From positions 868,001 through 932,000 of the forward strand of contig NZ_JAGIOK010000001.1 in the NCBI RefSeq assembly GCF_017876655.1: a DNA stretch of 64,000 nucleotides. Reading direction: 5' to 3'. A model generated the notes under the pieces. The model was given only the letters and a program-made list of their open reading frames with translations, ran no database searches and was not told the origin of the DNA. The position numbers were made by a program, and so were the translations under genes. Shown in pieces: positions 43,321-54,356 of the stretch. How positions within the stretch are numbered: the stretch's first letter is position 1; each line of letters opens with the position of its first letter. Source of the DNA: Microbacterium imperiale. Its GTDB lineage: Bacteria; Actinomycetota; Actinomycetes; Actinomycetales; Microbacteriaceae.

Positions 43321-44262
43321 TCAGACGCCGCCCGCGCCGCTGGTGGAGTCGTGTTTGCCGACACCCTTCTGCAGAGCGATGAGCTCCGTGTCGGTGGTCG
43401 GCGCCACCGGGTGGTGCAGCGGGTCGACGGCTGCCGCGCCGGCGCCCGTGGTGCCGGTGCTGCGCGGCGAACGCGACAGACGCTTCTCGAGGAAGTTCGC
43501 GAACCACGACAGCAGCAGGCACATCACGATGTAGATCGCACCGATGACGATGCCCGCCTGCAGGATCGGGCGCCCGGGCTGCGACGTCAGCTGCTTGGCG
43601 AAGTACAGCAGCTCGGGGTACGTGATGATGAAGCCGAGCGCGGTGTCCTTGAGCGTGACGACGAGCTGCGCGACGATGACCGGCAGCATAGCCCGCACAG
43701 CCTGCGGCAGCAGGATGAGGCGCATGACCCCGCTCTTGCGCAGACCGATCGCGTAGCCGGCTTCCTTCTGGCCGCGCGGGAGCGACTCGATGCCGGCACG
43801 CAGCGCCTCGGCGAGCACCGACCCGTTGTAGGCCACGAGCGCGATCACAACGGCCCAGTACGGCTCCATCCGGATGCCGAGCGTCGGCAGGCCGTAGTAC
43901 ATGAGCATCATGAAGATGAGCACGGGGACGGCACGGAAGCCCTCGATGACGACACCGAACGGGACGCGGACCCAGGCGTGGTCCGACAGACGGCCGATGG
44001 CCAGGACGAACCCGAGCGCGAGCGACCCGACGGCGGCGAGCCCGAAGGCGGCGAGGGTGTTGCCGAGCGCGCGCAGGATGCCGAGCCAGACGTTGCCGAA
44101 GCTGAAGACGTACCACTTCTCGGCGGAGAACTGCCCGCTCACGGCGAAGCGGTAGACGACGAAGCCGATCGCGGCCGCGACGAGGAGGACGGTGACGATC
44201 CCGAGGATGCGGTTGCGCAGGATCGCCCGCGGGCCCGGGACGTCGTACAGGACGGAAGTCAT
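43321..44262 (-). CDS. Amino acid ABC transporter permease (GluD-like)
   Basis: The product has 313 residues with five or six membrane helices. The binding-protein-dependent permease loop, EALRAGIESLPRGQKEAGYAIGLRKSGVMRLILLPQAV, carries the EAA-type motif that contacts the ATPase. A C-terminal extension (about 265-313) is polar. The ATG overlaps the previous permease stop by four bases. With the second permease it would form the heteromeric channel for glutamate or similar amino acids. Confidence 0.92.
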   Translation of the reverse strand: MTSVLYDVPGPRAILRNRILGIVTVLLVAAAIGFVVYRFAVSGQFSAEKWYVFSFGNVWLGILRALGNTLAAFGLAAVGSLALGFVLAIGRLSDHAWVRVPFGVVIEGFRAVPVLIFMMLMYYGLPTLGIRMEPYWAVVIALVAYNGSVLAEALRAGIESLPRGQKEAGYAIGLRKSGVMRLILLPQAVRAMLPVIVAQLVVTLKDTALGFIITYPELLYFAKQLTSQPGRPILQAGIVIGAIYIVMCLLLSWFANFLEKRLSRSPRSTGTTGAGAAAVDPLHHPVAPTTDTELIALQKGVGKHDSTSGAGGV

Positions 44263-44906
44263 CGTGCGATCCTCCACTTGTTCTCGAGGCGTCGCTGCAG
44301 CGCGCTGAGCAGCAGCACGAGGACGACGAAGACCAGGGCCACCCAGAGCAGCACGATCAGGGCGTTCTCGCCGCGCTCGCTGAGGTTGGAACGGATGACG
44401 CCGAGCTCGGCGACCGAGAAGCCGGCGGCGACCGTGGTGTTCTTCAGCAGAGCGATGAAGACGCTCATCATGGGCGGCACGACCGAGCGGAACGCCTGCG
44501 GCATGACCACCAGGGTCATGACCTGGCCGAACGTCAGGCCGATGGCGCGAGCGGCTTCGGCCTGTCCGACGGGGACGGTGTTGATCCCCGCGCGGATCAC
44601 CTCCGCGACGTAGGTCGCGGTATAGATTCCCAGCGCCCAGATGCCGAGCACCGTGAAGCCGGGGTTCGGCAGGTCGAGCTGGGGGTAGCCGAACGCGAAG
44701 AAGAAGAAGACGAGCGTCAGCGGGGTGTTGCGGATCGTGTTGACGTAGACCGTGCCGAAGGCGCGGGCCGCGGGGATCGGCGAGACGCGCATGGCGCCCA
44801 CGAGCGTGCCGAGGACGAGGGCGATCGCTCCTCCGGCGAAGAACAGCAACAGGGTGTTGCCGAGCGCCTCGCCCCATAGGTCGAGGTTGTCGGTGATGAC
44901 GCCCAC
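44259..44906 (-). CDS. Amino acid ABC transporter permease (GluC-like)
   Basis: The product has 215 residues. EVIRAGINTVPVGQAEAARAIGLTFGQVMTLVVMPQAF is the EAA loop, and TIRNTPLTLVFFFFAFGYPQLDL is typical of the GluC subgroup. GTG start with AGGAG five bases upstream. It follows the binding protein by about 70 bp. It is one half of the transmembrane pore. Confidence 0.92.
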   Translation of the reverse strand: MGVITDNLDLWGEALGNTLLLFFAGGAIALVLGTLVGAMRVSPIPAARAFGTVYVNTIRNTPLTLVFFFFAFGYPQLDLPNPGFTVLGIWALGIYTATYVAEVIRAGINTVPVGQAEAARAIGLTFGQVMTLVVMPQAFRSVVPPMMSVFIALLKNTTVAAGFSVAELGVIRSNLSERGENALIVLLWVALVFVVLVLLLSALQRRLENKWRIAR

Positions 44907-44976
44907 ATGGTCTCCTTGGCTGGTTCGGGGCGGGGGCGCTCACGCCCCCGCCCCGCGGTCATGGTGTCGGTGCGAC

Positions 44977-45885
44977 TCAGTAGGCGTCGACGGCCGGCTG
45001 CTCGACCGTGATGCCCGACTCGCCGAGGTTCTTGTCGAAAATCCCCTGCCACACGTCGCCGCCGTCGGTCAGCAGCTCGTTGATGTGCGTGCGGAACGCG
45101 TCGTCGCCCTTGGCCAGGCCGACGCCGTAGCGCTCCTCGCTGAAGGGCTCGCCGACGACCTTGATGTCGTCCGGGTACTGCGCCGCGTAACCGATCAGGA
45201 TGGCCTGGTCGGTGGTGACGGCGTCGACGGTGCCGTTGATGAGCGCGTCGACACAGGCCGAGTACAGGTCGAACTCCTCGGTCGGAACCTCGGGGTAGTT
45301 CGCCTTGATGTTCTGGATCGGGGTCGAACCCGTCGCCGAGCACACGCGGGTGTCGGCGTTGAGGTCGTCCTCGCTCGCGATGTCGCTGTCGGCGGCGACG
45401 AGCAGGCCCTGGCCGGTGATGAAGTACGGGCCGGCGAAGTCGATCTGCTGCTTGCGCGCATCGGTGATCGAGTAGGTGCCGACGTAGTAGTCGACGTCGC
45501 CGTTCACGATCGCCTGCTCGCGGTTCGCCGAGGCGATCGCCTTGTACTCGATCTTGTCCTCGTCGTAGCCGAGCGATGCGGCGATCCAGCGCGCGATGTC
45601 GACGTCGAAACCGGTGCGCTCGTTCGTCGTGGCGTCGAGGAAGCCGAGACCGGGCTGGTCCTCCTTCACACCGACGATGACCTTGTCGCGCTCGGTGATC
45701 GCGTCGAACGTGGGGCTGCCCTCGAGCGAGACGTCGGAGGCGACCTCCCAGAGAGCTCCCGTGCTCTCCTCGTCGCCGCCGCCGGCGGCGCCGGGCGACG
45801 TGGGCGAACCGCTGTTGCAGCCGGTCAGGGCGATCGCAGCGATGGCGACACCGGCGAACGCGCCGGTGATGCGGGTCTTGCGCAT
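44977..45885 (-). CDS. Glutamate-type ABC transporter substrate-binding lipoprotein (GluB-like)
   Basis: The product has 302 residues. A lipoprotein signal peptide ends in LTGC (Cys23), so it is tethered outside the membrane. The mature part is an SBP_bac_3 domain, with GFDVDIARWIAASLGY, NREQAIVNGDVDYYVGTYSITDARKQQIDFAGPY and VTTDQAILIGYAAQYPD. AGGAGGACC precedes the start. GluB homologues bind glutamate; the exact ligand here is not proven. Confidence 0.93.
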   Translation of the reverse strand: MRKTRITGAFAGVAIAAIALTGCNSGSPTSPGAAGGGDEESTGALWEVASDVSLEGSPTFDAITERDKVIVGVKEDQPGLGFLDATTNERTGFDVDIARWIAASLGYDEDKIEYKAIASANREQAIVNGDVDYYVGTYSITDARKQQIDFAGPYFITGQGLLVAADSDIASEDDLNADTRVCSATGSTPIQNIKANYPEVPTEEFDLYSACVDALINGTVDAVTTDQAILIGYAAQYPDDIKVVGEPFSEERYGVGLAKGDDAFRTHINELLTDGGDVWQGIFDKNLGESGITVEQPAVDAY

Positions 45886-45943
45886 GTGGTCCTCCTGGGT
45901 TGGGGGTCATCCGCGCCCGGTGCAGGGCGTGGAAGCAGTGATG

Positions 45944-46735
45944 TCAGTGGGTGATGAGCTTCGAGAGGAAGTCCTTCGCCCGGTCGCTGCGCGGCGCGGT
46001 GAAGAACTGCTCGGGGACGGCCTCTTCGACGATCTGACCGTCGGCCATGAACACGACACGGTCGGCCGCCTTGCGGGCGAAGCCCATCTCGTGCGTGACG
46101 ACGATCATCGTCATGCCGTCCTGAGCGAGGCCGACCATGACGTCGAGGACCTCGTTGATCATCTCGGGGTCGAGCGCGCTGGTGGGCTCGTCGAAGAGCA
46201 TGACCTTCGGCTTCATCGCAAGCGCACGCGCGATCGCGACGCGCTGCTGCTGACCGCCGGAGAGCTGAGCGGGCAGCTTGTCGGCCTGGTGGCCGACGCC
46301 CACGCGGTCCAGGAGCTCGCGCGCGAGCTTCTCGGCCTCGGCCTTCTTCGTGCCCTTGACCTTGATCGGGCCGAGCGTGACGTTCTCGAGGATCGTCAGG
46401 TGCGAGAAGAGGTTGAAGGACTGGAAGACCATGCCCACGTCGGCGCGCAGCGCAGCGAGCGCCTTGCCCTCGGACGGCAGCTTCTCGCCGTCGATCGAGA
46501 TGGTGCCGTCACTGATCGTCTCGAGACGGTTGATCGTGCGGCACAGCGTCGACTTGCCCGAGCCCGAGGGGCCGATGACCACGACGACCTCGCCGCGGTT
46601 CACCGTCAGGTCGATGTCCTTCAGCGCCTGGAACGAGCCGTAGTGCTTCTGCACGCCCTCGATCACGACGAGCGGGTCGCCGCGACGCACGGTGATGTTC
46701 GACGTCGGCGGCGCCGGGTTTTCGGGAGTGGTCAT
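45944..46735 (-). CDS. Amino acid ABC transporter ATPase (GluA-like)
   Basis: The product has 263 residues. Walker A GPSGSGKS is at 55-62, the signature [15 protein letters not shown] is complete, and [13 protein letters not shown] is Walker B. It is the first gene of the leftward operon ATPase, binding protein, permease, permease, the order of corynebacterial gluABCD. Upstream the 176-bp gap to the SpoU gene must hold the promoter; TAATGT lies 12 bases before the ATG as a possible -10. Confidence 0.95.
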   Translation of the reverse strand: MTTPENPAPPTSNITVRRGDPLVVIEGVQKHYGSFQALKDIDLTVNRGEVVVVIGPSGSGKSTLCRTINRLETISDGTISIDGEKLPSEGKALAALRADVGMVFQSFNLFSHLTILENVTLGPIKVKGTKKAEAEKLARELLDRVGVGHQADKLPAQLSGGQQQRVAIARALAMKPKVMLFDEPTSALDPEMINEVLDVMVGLAQDGMTMIVVTHEMGFARKAADRVVFMADGQIVEEAVPEQFFTAPRSDRAKDFLSKLITH

Positions 46736-46911
46736 AGGAAGTCACATTAGGAGCACTCCCCCGTCGACGCCCGCCAATCGGCCGCCGAGTCACCGATCTG
46801 TAACAGAATCGGAATACACGGCCGGTCCGCCGGCATCCTCGTCGACTCGCCCTGTATCGCGGGTACTCGGTGGCCCGCACCCGCCCTTCTCGCCGAGTCG
46901 ACCGGAACGGA

Positions 46912-47709
46912 TCAGCCGGCGCGCTGCGCGAACGCCGTCTCGTAAAGGCACACGCTCGCGGCTGTCGCGAGGTTCAGCGATTCCGCGGCACCGTAGATCG
47001 GCAGCCGCAACGCCAGATCGGCCCGCGACAGCGCCTCGTCGTCGAGGCCGTGCGCCTCGTTGCCGAAGAGCCAGGCGGTCGGCTCGGCCAGGGTGGCGCG
47101 GTGCTCGAGGAAGTCCGCGCCCTTCACGTCGGCCGCGACGACGCGCATGCCGGCGGCGTGCGCCCGTTCGATCGCGGTCGTCAGCTCCACGCCGACGGCC
47201 ACGGGCAGGTGGAAGAGCGAGCCGGTGGTGGAGCGCACCACCTTCGGGTTGTACGGGTCGACGGTGCGTCCCGTCAGGACGATGGCATCGGCGCCGGCGG
47301 CATCCGCGGCTCGGATGATCGTGCCGAGGTTGCCGGGGTCGCGGATCTCTTCGCAGATCGCGATGAGGCGCGGCGTGCCCGCGAAGACATCGCGCACCGA
47401 GGTGGGCGACTGTCGCGCGACCGCGATGATCCCCTGCGGCGTGACGGTGTCGGCCATCGCCGCGAGCACCGCCTCGCTCGCGAACACGATGTCGAGACCG
47501 GCTTCTTCGGCGGACGCCCGCAGTTCCGGATGCCGCTCCACCGCGGCCGGGGTCGCGAAGACCTCGACGATGGTGTCGGGGCGGTAGGCCAGCGCCTCGC
47601 GCGCCGCCTGCGGACCCTCGAGGAGGAAGAGCCCCGACTCCTGGCGCGCGCTGCGCTTGGTCAGCTTGGCGACGGCGCGGACGCGCGGCGATCGGGGGTT
47701 CTCCAGCAC
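46912..47709 (-). CDS. SpoU/TrmH-family RNA 2'-O-methyltransferase
   Basis: The product has 265 residues. An N-terminal substrate-binding domain starts SPRVRAVAKLTKRSARQESGLFLLEGPQAAREAL. The SPOUT catalytic motifs are CEEIRDPGNLGTIIRAADAAG, AWLFGNEAHGL and LPIYGAAESLNLATAASVCLYE. GTG start at 47709. It lies right after rplT, as in many actinobacteria, where members methylate 23S rRNA. The target base is not determinable here. Confidence 0.93.
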   Translation of the reverse strand: MLENPRSPRVRAVAKLTKRSARQESGLFLLEGPQAAREALAYRPDTIVEVFATPAAVERHPELRASAEEAGLDIVFASEAVLAAMADTVTPQGIIAVARQSPTSVRDVFAGTPRLIAICEEIRDPGNLGTIIRAADAAGADAIVLTGRTVDPYNPKVVRSTTGSLFHLPVAVGVELTTAIERAHAAGMRVVAADVKGADFLEHRATLAEPTAWLFGNEAHGLDDEALSRADLALRLPIYGAAESLNLATAASVCLYETAFAQRAG

Positions 47710-47724
47710 CGTTTCAGCATACGG

Positions 47725-47760
47725 CGAAGGGGCGCCCTCCCTTCGGAGGACGCCCCTTCG
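47725..47760 (-). terminator. Terminator after rplT
   Basis: A 10-bp stem (CGAAGGGGCG and complement) extended by an inner CCTCC/GGAGG stem and CTTC loop lies 27 bp after the rplT stop. It separates the ribosomal cluster from the methylase gene. Confidence 0.8.
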
Positions 47761-47787
47761 TGCGGTGCGTGGAACGCTGCGGACCGA

Positions 47788-48168
47788 TCAGGCCTTGGGA
47801 GCGTTGACGTCGGCCGGCAGAGCGCCCTTGGCCGTCGCTACGAGCGACGCGAAGACGGCGGGCTCGTTCACGGCGAGCTCGGCGAGCATACGACGGTCGA
47901 CCTGCACACCCGCGAGGCCGAGGCCCTGGATGAAGCGGTTGTAGGTGATGCCGTTCTGGCGGGCAGCGGCGTTGATGCGCTGGATCCACAGACGGCGGAA
48001 GTCGCCCTTGCGCTTGCGGCGGTCGCGGTACGCGTAGACGAGCGAGTGGGTGACCTGCTCCTTCGCCTTCCGGTACAGGCGCGAACGCTGTCCGCGGTAA
48101 CCGGAGGCGCGCTCGAGGATGACGCGACGCTTCTTGTGGGCGTTTACTGCCCGCTTGACTCTAGCCAT
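47788..48168 (-). CDS. rplT: 50S ribosomal protein L20
   Basis: The product has 126 residues. It begins [39 protein letters not shown], the universal L20 N-terminus that threads into 23S r[39 protein letters not shown] is also invariant. It closes the infC-rpmI-rplT operon. L20 often represses this operon by binding its leader. Confidence 0.98.
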   Translation of the reverse strand: MARVKRAVNAHKKRRVILERASGYRGQRSRLYRKAKEQVTHSLVYAYRDRRKRKGDFRRLWIQRINAAARQNGITYNRFIQGLGLAGVQVDRRMLAELAVNEPAVFASLVATAKGALPADVNAPKA

Positions 48169-48200
48169 TTCGTTTGTTTCCTATTCGTGCGCAGCAGCGC

Positions 48201-48395
48201 TCAGATGCCGAGGAGCTTCTTGGCGACCTTCGCGTCGCCGGGAGCCAGGATCTTGTCGGCCGACAGGCGGCGCGTGCGCTTGGTGGGCTTGCCTTCGAAG
48301 TTGTGGCGGAGGTTCGCCTGCTGCTTCTTGATCTTTCCGCTGCCGGTGACCTTGAAGCGCTTCTTGGCACCCGAGTGGGTCTTCTGCTTCGGCAT
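48201..48395 (-). CDS. rpmI: 50S ribosomal protein L35
   Basis: The product has 64 residues, [31 protein letters not shown] and a basic tail, the standard L35. It lies between infC and rplT with short gaps. Typical length is 64-66. Confidence 0.98.
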   Translation of the reverse strand: MPKQKTHSGAKKRFKVTGSGKIKKQQANLRHNFEGKPTKRTRRLSADKILAPGDAKVAKKLLGI

Positions 48396-48439
48396 GTCTC
48401 TTCCTTCGTTGTGTATCCCGCGAGGCGGGAGTCTGGGGG

Positions 48440-49066
<627 letters not shown>

Positions 49067-49311
49067 GTGCGGAACTCCTGTTCGTGCGGTGGTGGCCACC
49101 GGGACGCGAGGACGCGACCCGGGCGGAAGAGCATCGCATCCACCCGCACGACGCACGTGCGTCGGCATTCGTGTTCCGCACCCTGGCTACCCCGGCCGCG
49201 GTGAGACGGACGGAGCGGAGTGCATGACCCGGTAGCCTGGAACGGCAAGCGCGGGTGGGATGTGATCCTCTTTCGATCCGGAGTAGAACACTCCGGTGCC
49301 CGCATAGTCTA
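49067..49311 (-). promoter_or_regulatory. infC leader region and promoter
   Basis: TAGACT at 49306-49311 on the minus strand is a likely -10, so the transcript would have a leader of about 230 bases before infC. A hairpin (CCGGAGT-N5-ACTCCGG, 49278-49296) begins the leader. No ORF longer than a few codons looks coding. Long leaders before infC operons often mediate L20 or IF-3 control. Confidence 0.5.
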
Positions 49312-49325
49312 GCAGAGAGCGACAC

Positions 49326-49730
49326 GTGGACACGAACCCCGCCGACAACAGCACGTTCACCGACGACGCGGCTCGTCGCCAGCGGTGGGAGGAGCAGGAG
49401 CGCGCCGCCTCCGCCGCGACCCGCGACATCGCCGATGTGCCCGCGGTCGAGGTCATCACGACCGCCGCGGTGCACCTCATGAGCGCCGCCGCCGTCAAGG
49501 TCGGACTCGCCGACGACCCCGCCACGCAGCTCGACCTCGACGAGGCCCGCAAGCTCATCAACGCCCTCGCCGGACTCATCACCGCCGGCGCTCCGGAGAT
49601 CAGCGACATGCACGCGCGCTCGCTGCGCGACGGCCTGCGCTCGCTTCAGCTCGCCTTCCGCGAGGCGTCGACGATTCCCGACCCGATCGGCAAGGGCCCC
49701 GGCGAGAAGTTCACCGGTCCCGTCACCTGA
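49326..49730 (+). CDS. DUF1844 domain protein
   Basis: The product has 134 residues, GTG start. The DUF1844 core is visible in VEVITTAAVHLMSAAAVKVGLADDPATQLDLDEARKLINALAGLITAG (about 42-90). This helical domain is found in many bacteria without a proven role. The gene is divergent from infC, and this pairing is common in actinobacteria. Confidence 0.9.
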   Translation: MDTNPADNSTFTDDAARRQRWEEQERAASAATRDIADVPAVEVITTAAVHLMSAAAVKVGLADDPATQLDLDEARKLINALAGLITAGAPEISDMHARSLRDGLRSLQLAFREASTIPDPIGKGPGEKFTGPVT

Positions 49731-49737
49731 CGCGGGC

Positions 49738-50520
49738 TCAGGAGCCGCGGACGAGCTTGACCGTCAGCGAGTCGACGAGCACGGCGATGCGGTCGTCCGC
49801 GGCCCAGCGGGAAGCCAACCTCGACAGCACGGCGTCGAGCTGTGCGGCATCCAGCCCGTCGACGAGGTGCAGACGCACGACCAGCTCGGGCCCGCGCATG
49901 CGGGCTTCGGGGTCGCCGGCAGCGACCGACAGGTCGAGCACCGCGAGCTCTCCCCCGATGCTGGCCTGCAGCGCCGTGAAGACCTCGGGCGAGGTCGGTG
50001 CGGGCTCCCACGCCTGGCCCTGACCGATCGCCCACACGGCGGGACGGCGGAGCACGAACTCCGTCTCCGACCCCGGGTCGATGACGATCAGGTCGGTGTC
50101 GTCGGATGCCGCGGCGAGGGCCGTTCGCACACCGTCGGCGGGCACCGGGCGGGCGACGGCATCCCAGCGCGCCAGCGTCTCGACAGACGTGAACACCGGC
50201 AGCACGCGGCGACCGTCGGGCGCGGCGACGGTGACGATCGACAGCTCCTGCGTCTTGTCGACGGGCAGCCCCGTGGGACCCACGCCCTCGTCGCCCTTCT
50301 CAGGCACGAGCGGGATCAGCAGGCGCGCGGATCGGTACGCCTCGACGACGGCGACCGCGTCACCCGAGCCCGTGCGGAACGCCCGGAGCGCGGCGAGCAG
50401 CGCGGGGTCGGCCGAGCCGTCGTCGCCCGCGTGGGGGTTGGACTCGAAGCTCCGCCCCTCCCACGGCACGCCGGCCGAGTCGGCCGCGTGGCCGCGAGGG
50501 TCGTCAGTCTCCGGCGACAT
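49738..50520 (-). CDS. SseB-family protein
   Basis: The product has 260 residues. The SseB N-terminal-type domain covers about residues 35-150 ([39 protein letters not shown] and [22 protein letters not shown]). The family has unclear function, with suggested roles in sulfur-related stress. Its start overlaps the 3' end of priA by 17 bases, so it belongs to the histidine cluster transcript. The C-terminal part is of unknown fold. Confidence 0.82.
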   Translation of the reverse strand: MSPETDDPRGHAADSAGVPWEGRSFESNPHAGDDGSADPALLAALRAFRTGSGDAVAVVEAYRSARLLIPLVPEKGDEGVGPTGLPVDKTQELSIVTVAAPDGRRVLPVFTSVETLARWDAVARPVPADGVRTALAAASDDTDLIVIDPGSETEFVLRRPAVWAIGQGQAWEPAPTSPEVFTALQASIGGELAVLDLSVAAGDPEARMRGPELVVRLHLVDGLDAAQLDAVLSRLASRWAADDRIAVLVDSLTVKLVRGS

Positions 50521-51250
50521 CCAGCGCCTCGGCCAGCGTGAAGGCGCCGGCGTAGAGAGCCTTGCCCACGATGGCACCCTCGACCCCGAGCGGCACGAGC
50601 TCGCGCAGCGCGGCGATGTCGTCGAGGCTCGAGATGCCTCCCGACGCGACGACCGGCTTCGGGGTGCGCGAGGTGATCTCGCGCAACAGGTCGAGGTTGG
50701 GGCCCTGCAGGGTGCCGTCCTTCGTCACATCGGTCACGACGTAGCGGGTGCAGCCGGCGTCCTCGAGACGCTCGAGGACGTCCCACAGGTCGCCACCGTC
50801 GCGGGTCCAGCCCCGCGCGGCGAGCGTCGTGCCGCGAACGTCGAGGCCGACGGCGATCGCGTCGCCGTAGCGGCCGATGACATCGGCCGCCCATTCCGGG
50901 TTCTCGAGGGCGGCGGTGCCGAGGTTGATGCGCGAGGCGCCGCTCTCGAGTGCCGCCTCGAGCGTCGCGTCGTCGCGGATGCCGCCCGACAGCTCGATCT
51001 GGACGCCCTTGATCTGCTTGATGACCTTGCGCAGCACGGCCGTGTTGTTGCCGCGGCCGAAAGCGGCGTCGAGGTCGACCAGGTGGATCCACTGCGCCCC
51101 CTGCTTGGCCCACGCCAGCGCGGCCTCGACCGGGTCGCCGTAGGTGGTCTCGCTGCCGGCCTCGCCCTGGGTCAGGCGCACGGCCTTCCCGCCGGCGACG
51201 TCGACGGCGGGCAGGAGGATCAGTTCGGGGGTGGACGCGAAGTCGTTCAT
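50504..51250 (-). CDS. priA: PriA: bifunctional HisA/TrpF isomerase
   Basis: The product has 248 residues in a TIM barrel, with catalytic D17 ([10 protein letters not shown]) and D174 ([10 protein letters not shown]). The PriA-specific loop [10 protein letters not shown] (R146, W148) is present, as in Mycobacterium and Streptomyces PriA, which isomerise both ProFAR and phosphoribosyl anthranilate. If so, the genome should lack a separate trpF. ATG 51250 was chosen over the adjacent GTG. It follows hisH. Confidence 0.93.
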   Translation of the reverse strand: MNDFASTPELILLPAVDVAGGKAVRLTQGEAGSETTYGDPVEAALAWAKQGAQWIHLVDLDAAFGRGNNTAVLRKVIKQIKGVQIELSGGIRDDATLEAALESGASRINLGTAALENPEWAADVIGRYGDAIAVGLDVRGTTLAARGWTRDGGDLWDVLERLEDAGCTRYVVTDVTKDGTLQGPNLDLLREITSRTPKPVVASGGISSLDDIAALRELVPLGVEGAIVGKALYAGAFTLAEALDVAGD

Positions 51251-51308
51251 CACATTCCAGATGGTGAGGGAAGACGCACTCGTCCGCGCGAGAACGCCAC
51301 GGAGGAGA

Positions 51309-51974
51309 CTAGTGGCGCGGCAGGGCGCCGATCCAATTGGAGAGAAGTCGGATGCCGGCGGCCCCCGACTTCTCGGGGTGGAACTGGGTCGCCGACAGCG
51401 GCCCGTTCTCGACCGCCGCCAGGAACGGCACGCCGTAGTCGCACCAGGTCACGACGGGCGCGGCGAAGGGCTTCATGACCTCGAGGCTCCACTCCTGCGC
51501 TGCGTAGGAGTGGACGAAGTAGAAGCGCTCGTCTTCGAGGCCGGCGAAGAGGGTCGACCCCTCCCCCGCGCGCACGGTGTTCCACCCCATGTGGGGCAGC
51601 ACCGGCGCGTCGAGCTCGGTCACCGCGCCGGGCCACTGGCCGAGCCCGGCGGCGTCGTGGCCGCGCTCGACACCGAGGTCGAACATCACCTGCATCCCGA
51701 CGCAGATGCCCAGGACCGGGCGACCGCCGGCGAGGCGTCGTTCGATGATCTCGTCGCCGCGGCTCTCGCGCAGCGCCGACATCACCGCACTGAAGGCTCC
51801 GACTCCGGGAACGAGGAGCCCGTCGGCGTCCTGGATCAAGCCGCGGTCGGACGTCAGGCGGACGTCGGCTCCCGCTGCCGAGAGGGCCTTGACCGCGGAG
51901 TGGACGTTGCCCGAGCCGTAATCGAGGACGGCGACCAGCGGCGCGGTGCGATTGTCGTCCGACGCGTCGGTCAC
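51309..51974 (-). CDS. hisH: Imidazole glycerol phosphate synthase, glutaminase subunit
   Basis: The product is 221 residues, a class I glutamine amidotransferase. The nucleophile is C91 in [16 protein letters not shown] near the end carries the His-Glu pair. It releases ammonia for HisF, which is not in this cluster. It overlaps hisB by four bases. Length is typical. Confidence 0.96.
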   Translation of the reverse strand: MTDASDDNRTAPLVAVLDYGSGNVHSAVKALSAAGADVRLTSDRGLIQDADGLLVPGVGAFSAVMSALRESRGDEIIERRLAGGRPVLGICVGMQVMFDLGVERGHDAAGLGQWPGAVTELDAPVLPHMGWNTVRAGEGSTLFAGLEDERFYFVHSYAAQEWSLEVMKPFAAPVVTWCDYGVPFLAAVENGPLSATQFHPEKSGAAGIRLLSNWIGALPRH

Positions 51975-52576
51975 AGCGCTCCCTTCGTGCTGGGGATGCC
52001 GTGCACGAACGGGTCGAGGGCCTTGGCCTGCCGGAACGCGCGTGCGAACGCCTTGTACTCCGCCTCGGCGATGTGGTGCGGGTCGCGACCGCCGAGCACC
52101 CGGACGTGCATCGTCAGCCCGGCGTTGAAGGCGATCGCCTCGAAGGTGTGACGCACGAGCGAACCGGTGAAGTGACCGCCGATGAGGTGGTACTCGTACC
52201 CCTCGGGCTCACCCGTGTGCACGAGGTACGGCCGGCCCGAGATGTCGACGACGGCCTGGGCCAGCGCCTCGTCGAGCGGAACGAGAGCGTCGCCGTAACG
52301 CGAGATACCCGACTTGTCGCCCAGGGCCGAGCGCAGCGCCTGACCGAGCACGATCGCGACGTCCTCGACGGTGTGGTGCGCGTCGATGTGGGTGTCCCCG
52401 GTCGCACGCACCGTGAGATCGGTGAGCGAGTGCTTCGCGAACGCGGTGAGCAGGTGGTCGAAGAACGGAACGGTCGTCTCGATCGTGCTGACGCCGGTGC
52501 CGTCGAGGTCGAGCTCCAGCTCGACGGACGACTCGCTCGTCGCGCGACGGATACGGGCCGTTCGGGAGCTGGTCAT
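51971..52576 (-). CDS. hisB: Imidazoleglycerol-phosphate dehydratase
   Basis: The product has 201 residues in the monofunctional form. The two metal-binding signatures are [21 protein letters not shown] and [20 protein letters not shown]. The N-terminal [13 protein letters not shown] is also conserved. ATG overlaps the hisC stop. It dehydrates imidazole glycerol phosphate with manganese. Confidence 0.96.
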   Translation of the reverse strand: MTSSRTARIRRATSESSVELELDLDGTGVSTIETTVPFFDHLLTAFAKHSLTDLTVRATGDTHIDAHHTVEDVAIVLGQALRSALGDKSGISRYGDALVPLDEALAQAVVDISGRPYLVHTGEPEGYEYHLIGGHFTGSLVRHTFEAIAFNAGLTMHVRVLGGRDPHHIAEAEYKAFARAFRQAKALDPFVHGIPSTKGAL

Positions 52577-53658
52577 GCCCCCGAGTCTATCGAGGCCAGG
52601 GCCTCGAGGAACGCGGTCGTCTCGTCCTCCGTGCCCGCCGTCACGCGCAGAGAGTGCGGGATTCCGACGTCGCGGATGAGGATGCCGCGATCGTAGAGCG
52701 CCTGCCACGTCGCCTTCGGGTCGTCGACGCCGTCGAAGAGCACGAAGTTCGTCCAGCTCTCGTACGCGCGGTAGCCGAGAGCGTCGAGCGTCGCCGACAT
52801 CCGGTCACGCTGCGAGACGATCTCGTCGACCATGCGCAGCATCGTCGACGAGTGCGAGAGCGCGGCGGTCGCGGCCGCCTGCGTGAGAGCGCTCAGGTGG
52901 TACGGCAGGCGCACGAGACGCAGCGCGTCGATCAGGGTCGGGTCACCCGCGAGGTAGCCGACGCGGGCGCCGGCGAAAGCGAAGGCCTTGCTCATCGTGC
53001 GCGACACGACGAGCCGCGGGCGGCCGCCCAGGAGCGTGATCGCCGAGGGCGACTCGCGCGGCGCGAATTCCTGGTACGCCTCGTCGACGATGACGATGCC
53101 GTCGGTCGCCGCGTAGACCGCTTCGATCACGTCGAGGCCGAGGGGCGTGCCCGTCGGGTTGTTCGGCGCGCAGAGGAACACGACGTCCGGCCGAGCCTCC
53201 GCGACCTGGGCCGCGGCGGAAGCCGGATCGAGCGCGAAGTCGGGGCCGCGCGTGCCGGTGATGTAGCCGGCACCGGTCGCACGCGTGAGCAGGGGGTACA
53301 TCGAGTACGTCGGACCGAACCCCATGGCGGTGCGCCCAGGCCCGGCGAAAGCCTGGAGCAGGTGCTGCAGCACCTCGTTCGAGCCGTTGGCGGCCCAGAT
53401 GCGGTCGGCGGTGAGGCCGTGGCCGAGGTATTCCGCGAACGACTCGCGCAGGTGGGTGAACTCGCGGTCGGGATAGCGGTTGACCTCCCGCAGGGCGCGA
53501 GCGATCGCGTCGAGGATGTCGTCCGCGACCTCCTCGGGAACCGGGTGGGTGTTCTCGTTGACGTTGAGCGCGACCGGCAGCGGAGCCTGCGGCGCACCGT
53601 ACGGGGTGAGACCCCGCAGATCGTCTCTGAGGGGCAGATCATCCAGACTCGGGCTCAT
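52573..53658 (-). CDS. hisC: Histidinol-phosphate aminotransferase
   Basis: This 361-residue class I aminotransferase carries PLP Lys224 in [12 protein letters not shown] and the Asn of CAPNNPTG (163-170). The start ATG 53658 has GGGTGGG before it; an ATG nine bases upstream is the alternative. It transfers an amino group to imidazole acetol phosphate. It is the first gene of the leftward his cluster. Confidence 0.95.
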   Translation of the reverse strand: MSPSLDDLPLRDDLRGLTPYGAPQAPLPVALNVNENTHPVPEEVADDILDAIARALREVNRYPDREFTHLRESFAEYLGHGLTADRIWAANGSNEVLQHLLQAFAGPGRTAMGFGPTYSMYPLLTRATGAGYITGTRGPDFALDPASAAAQVAEARPDVVFLCAPNNPTGTPLGLDVIEAVYAATDGIVIVDEAYQEFAPRESPSAITLLGGRPRLVVSRTMSKAFAFAGARVGYLAGDPTLIDALRLVRLPYHLSALTQAAATAALSHSSTMLRMVDEIVSQRDRMSATLDALGYRAYESWTNFVLFDGVDDPKATWQALYDRGILIRDVGIPHSLRVTAGTEDETTAFLEALASIDSGA

Positions 53659-53740
53659 CCCACCCATGCTAGGCGGCGACGCGTATCAGTGACGCCGCGT
53701 CGTCATCGGACGCATTCGGAATGGATCAGCGGTGAGGGGA

Positions 53741-54100
53741 TCAGCTTTCGGTCCCGTACTCGGCCGGGATCGCGAGAGTCTGGCCGGCGTCGAGCTGGCC
53801 CGAGCCGAGGGCGTTGAGGCGGACGATCGCGTCGACGACGTCACGGGGGTCGGCGTGCGGCGCGACCTCTTCGGCGATGGTCCACAGCGAGTCGCCGGAC
53901 ATGACCGTGATCGTCGTGAACGAGCCTTCGGGCGCACCGGCCTCGGAAGACGCGAGCGCGCCGCCGCCGGAGATGACCGCGATGCTGACCGCGACGACGG
54001 CCGGCAGTGCGGCGACCGTGGCGAGCACGCGGCGGCCACGCTGCGTCAGACGCAGACGCGTACGGGGCGACGGCACGTGGCGGACATCGATGGTGGTCAT
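53741..54100 (-). CDS. LysM protein beside lexA (putative SOS cell-division suppressor)
   Basis: The product has 119 residues. A membrane segment or signal anchor (RRVLATVAALPAVVAVSIAVISGGG) covers about 23-47, followed by a LysM domain (TITVMSGDSLWTIAEEVAPHADPRDVVDAIVRLNALGSGQLDAGQTLAIP, 63-112). The gene is divergent from lexA, as are yneA in Firmicutes and Rv2719c/chiZ in mycobacteria, which are SOS-induced division inhibitors. GAGGAGAAG precedes the ATG. A LexA-like box sits in the shared gap. The role is inferred from context. Confidence 0.8.
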   Translation of the reverse strand: MTTIDVRHVPSPRTRLRLTQRGRRVLATVAALPAVVAVSIAVISGGGALASSEAGAPEGSFTTITVMSGDSLWTIAEEVAPHADPRDVVDAIVRLNALGSGQLDAGQTLAIPAEYGTES

Positions 54101-54174
54101 GGCTTCTCCTCTGGAGCGGTAAGAAGGTTCGCGCCCGACCCTCGGCCGGGAAGGCCGGGTGCGAACTTCATTTC

Positions 54175-54188
54175 CGAACGTATCTTCG
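54175..54188. promoter_or_regulatory. Candidate LexA (SOS) box
   Basis: CGAACGTATCTTCG fits the actinobacterial consensus CGAAC-N4-GTTCG with one mismatch. It lies between the divergent lexA and LysM genes. Downstream on the LysM side, GTTCGC (54127-54132) pairs with GCGAAC (54161-54166) around a nested hairpin in the leader. Confidence 0.65.
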
Positions 54189-54356
54189 ATATTGTGTGGT
54201 GTCAACCACTCGTCGAAATCGGAGACCGATCGAAGAGACACGCGGACGGTTCCGCGGCGTCTGCTGCCGATCGGGCTACGTTTTCGACAGCGAGAGCCCA
54301 CCACGAACCTCCGACATCGGGTCGGGGACGGGGCGCGACGACAGGAGACCGGCGGT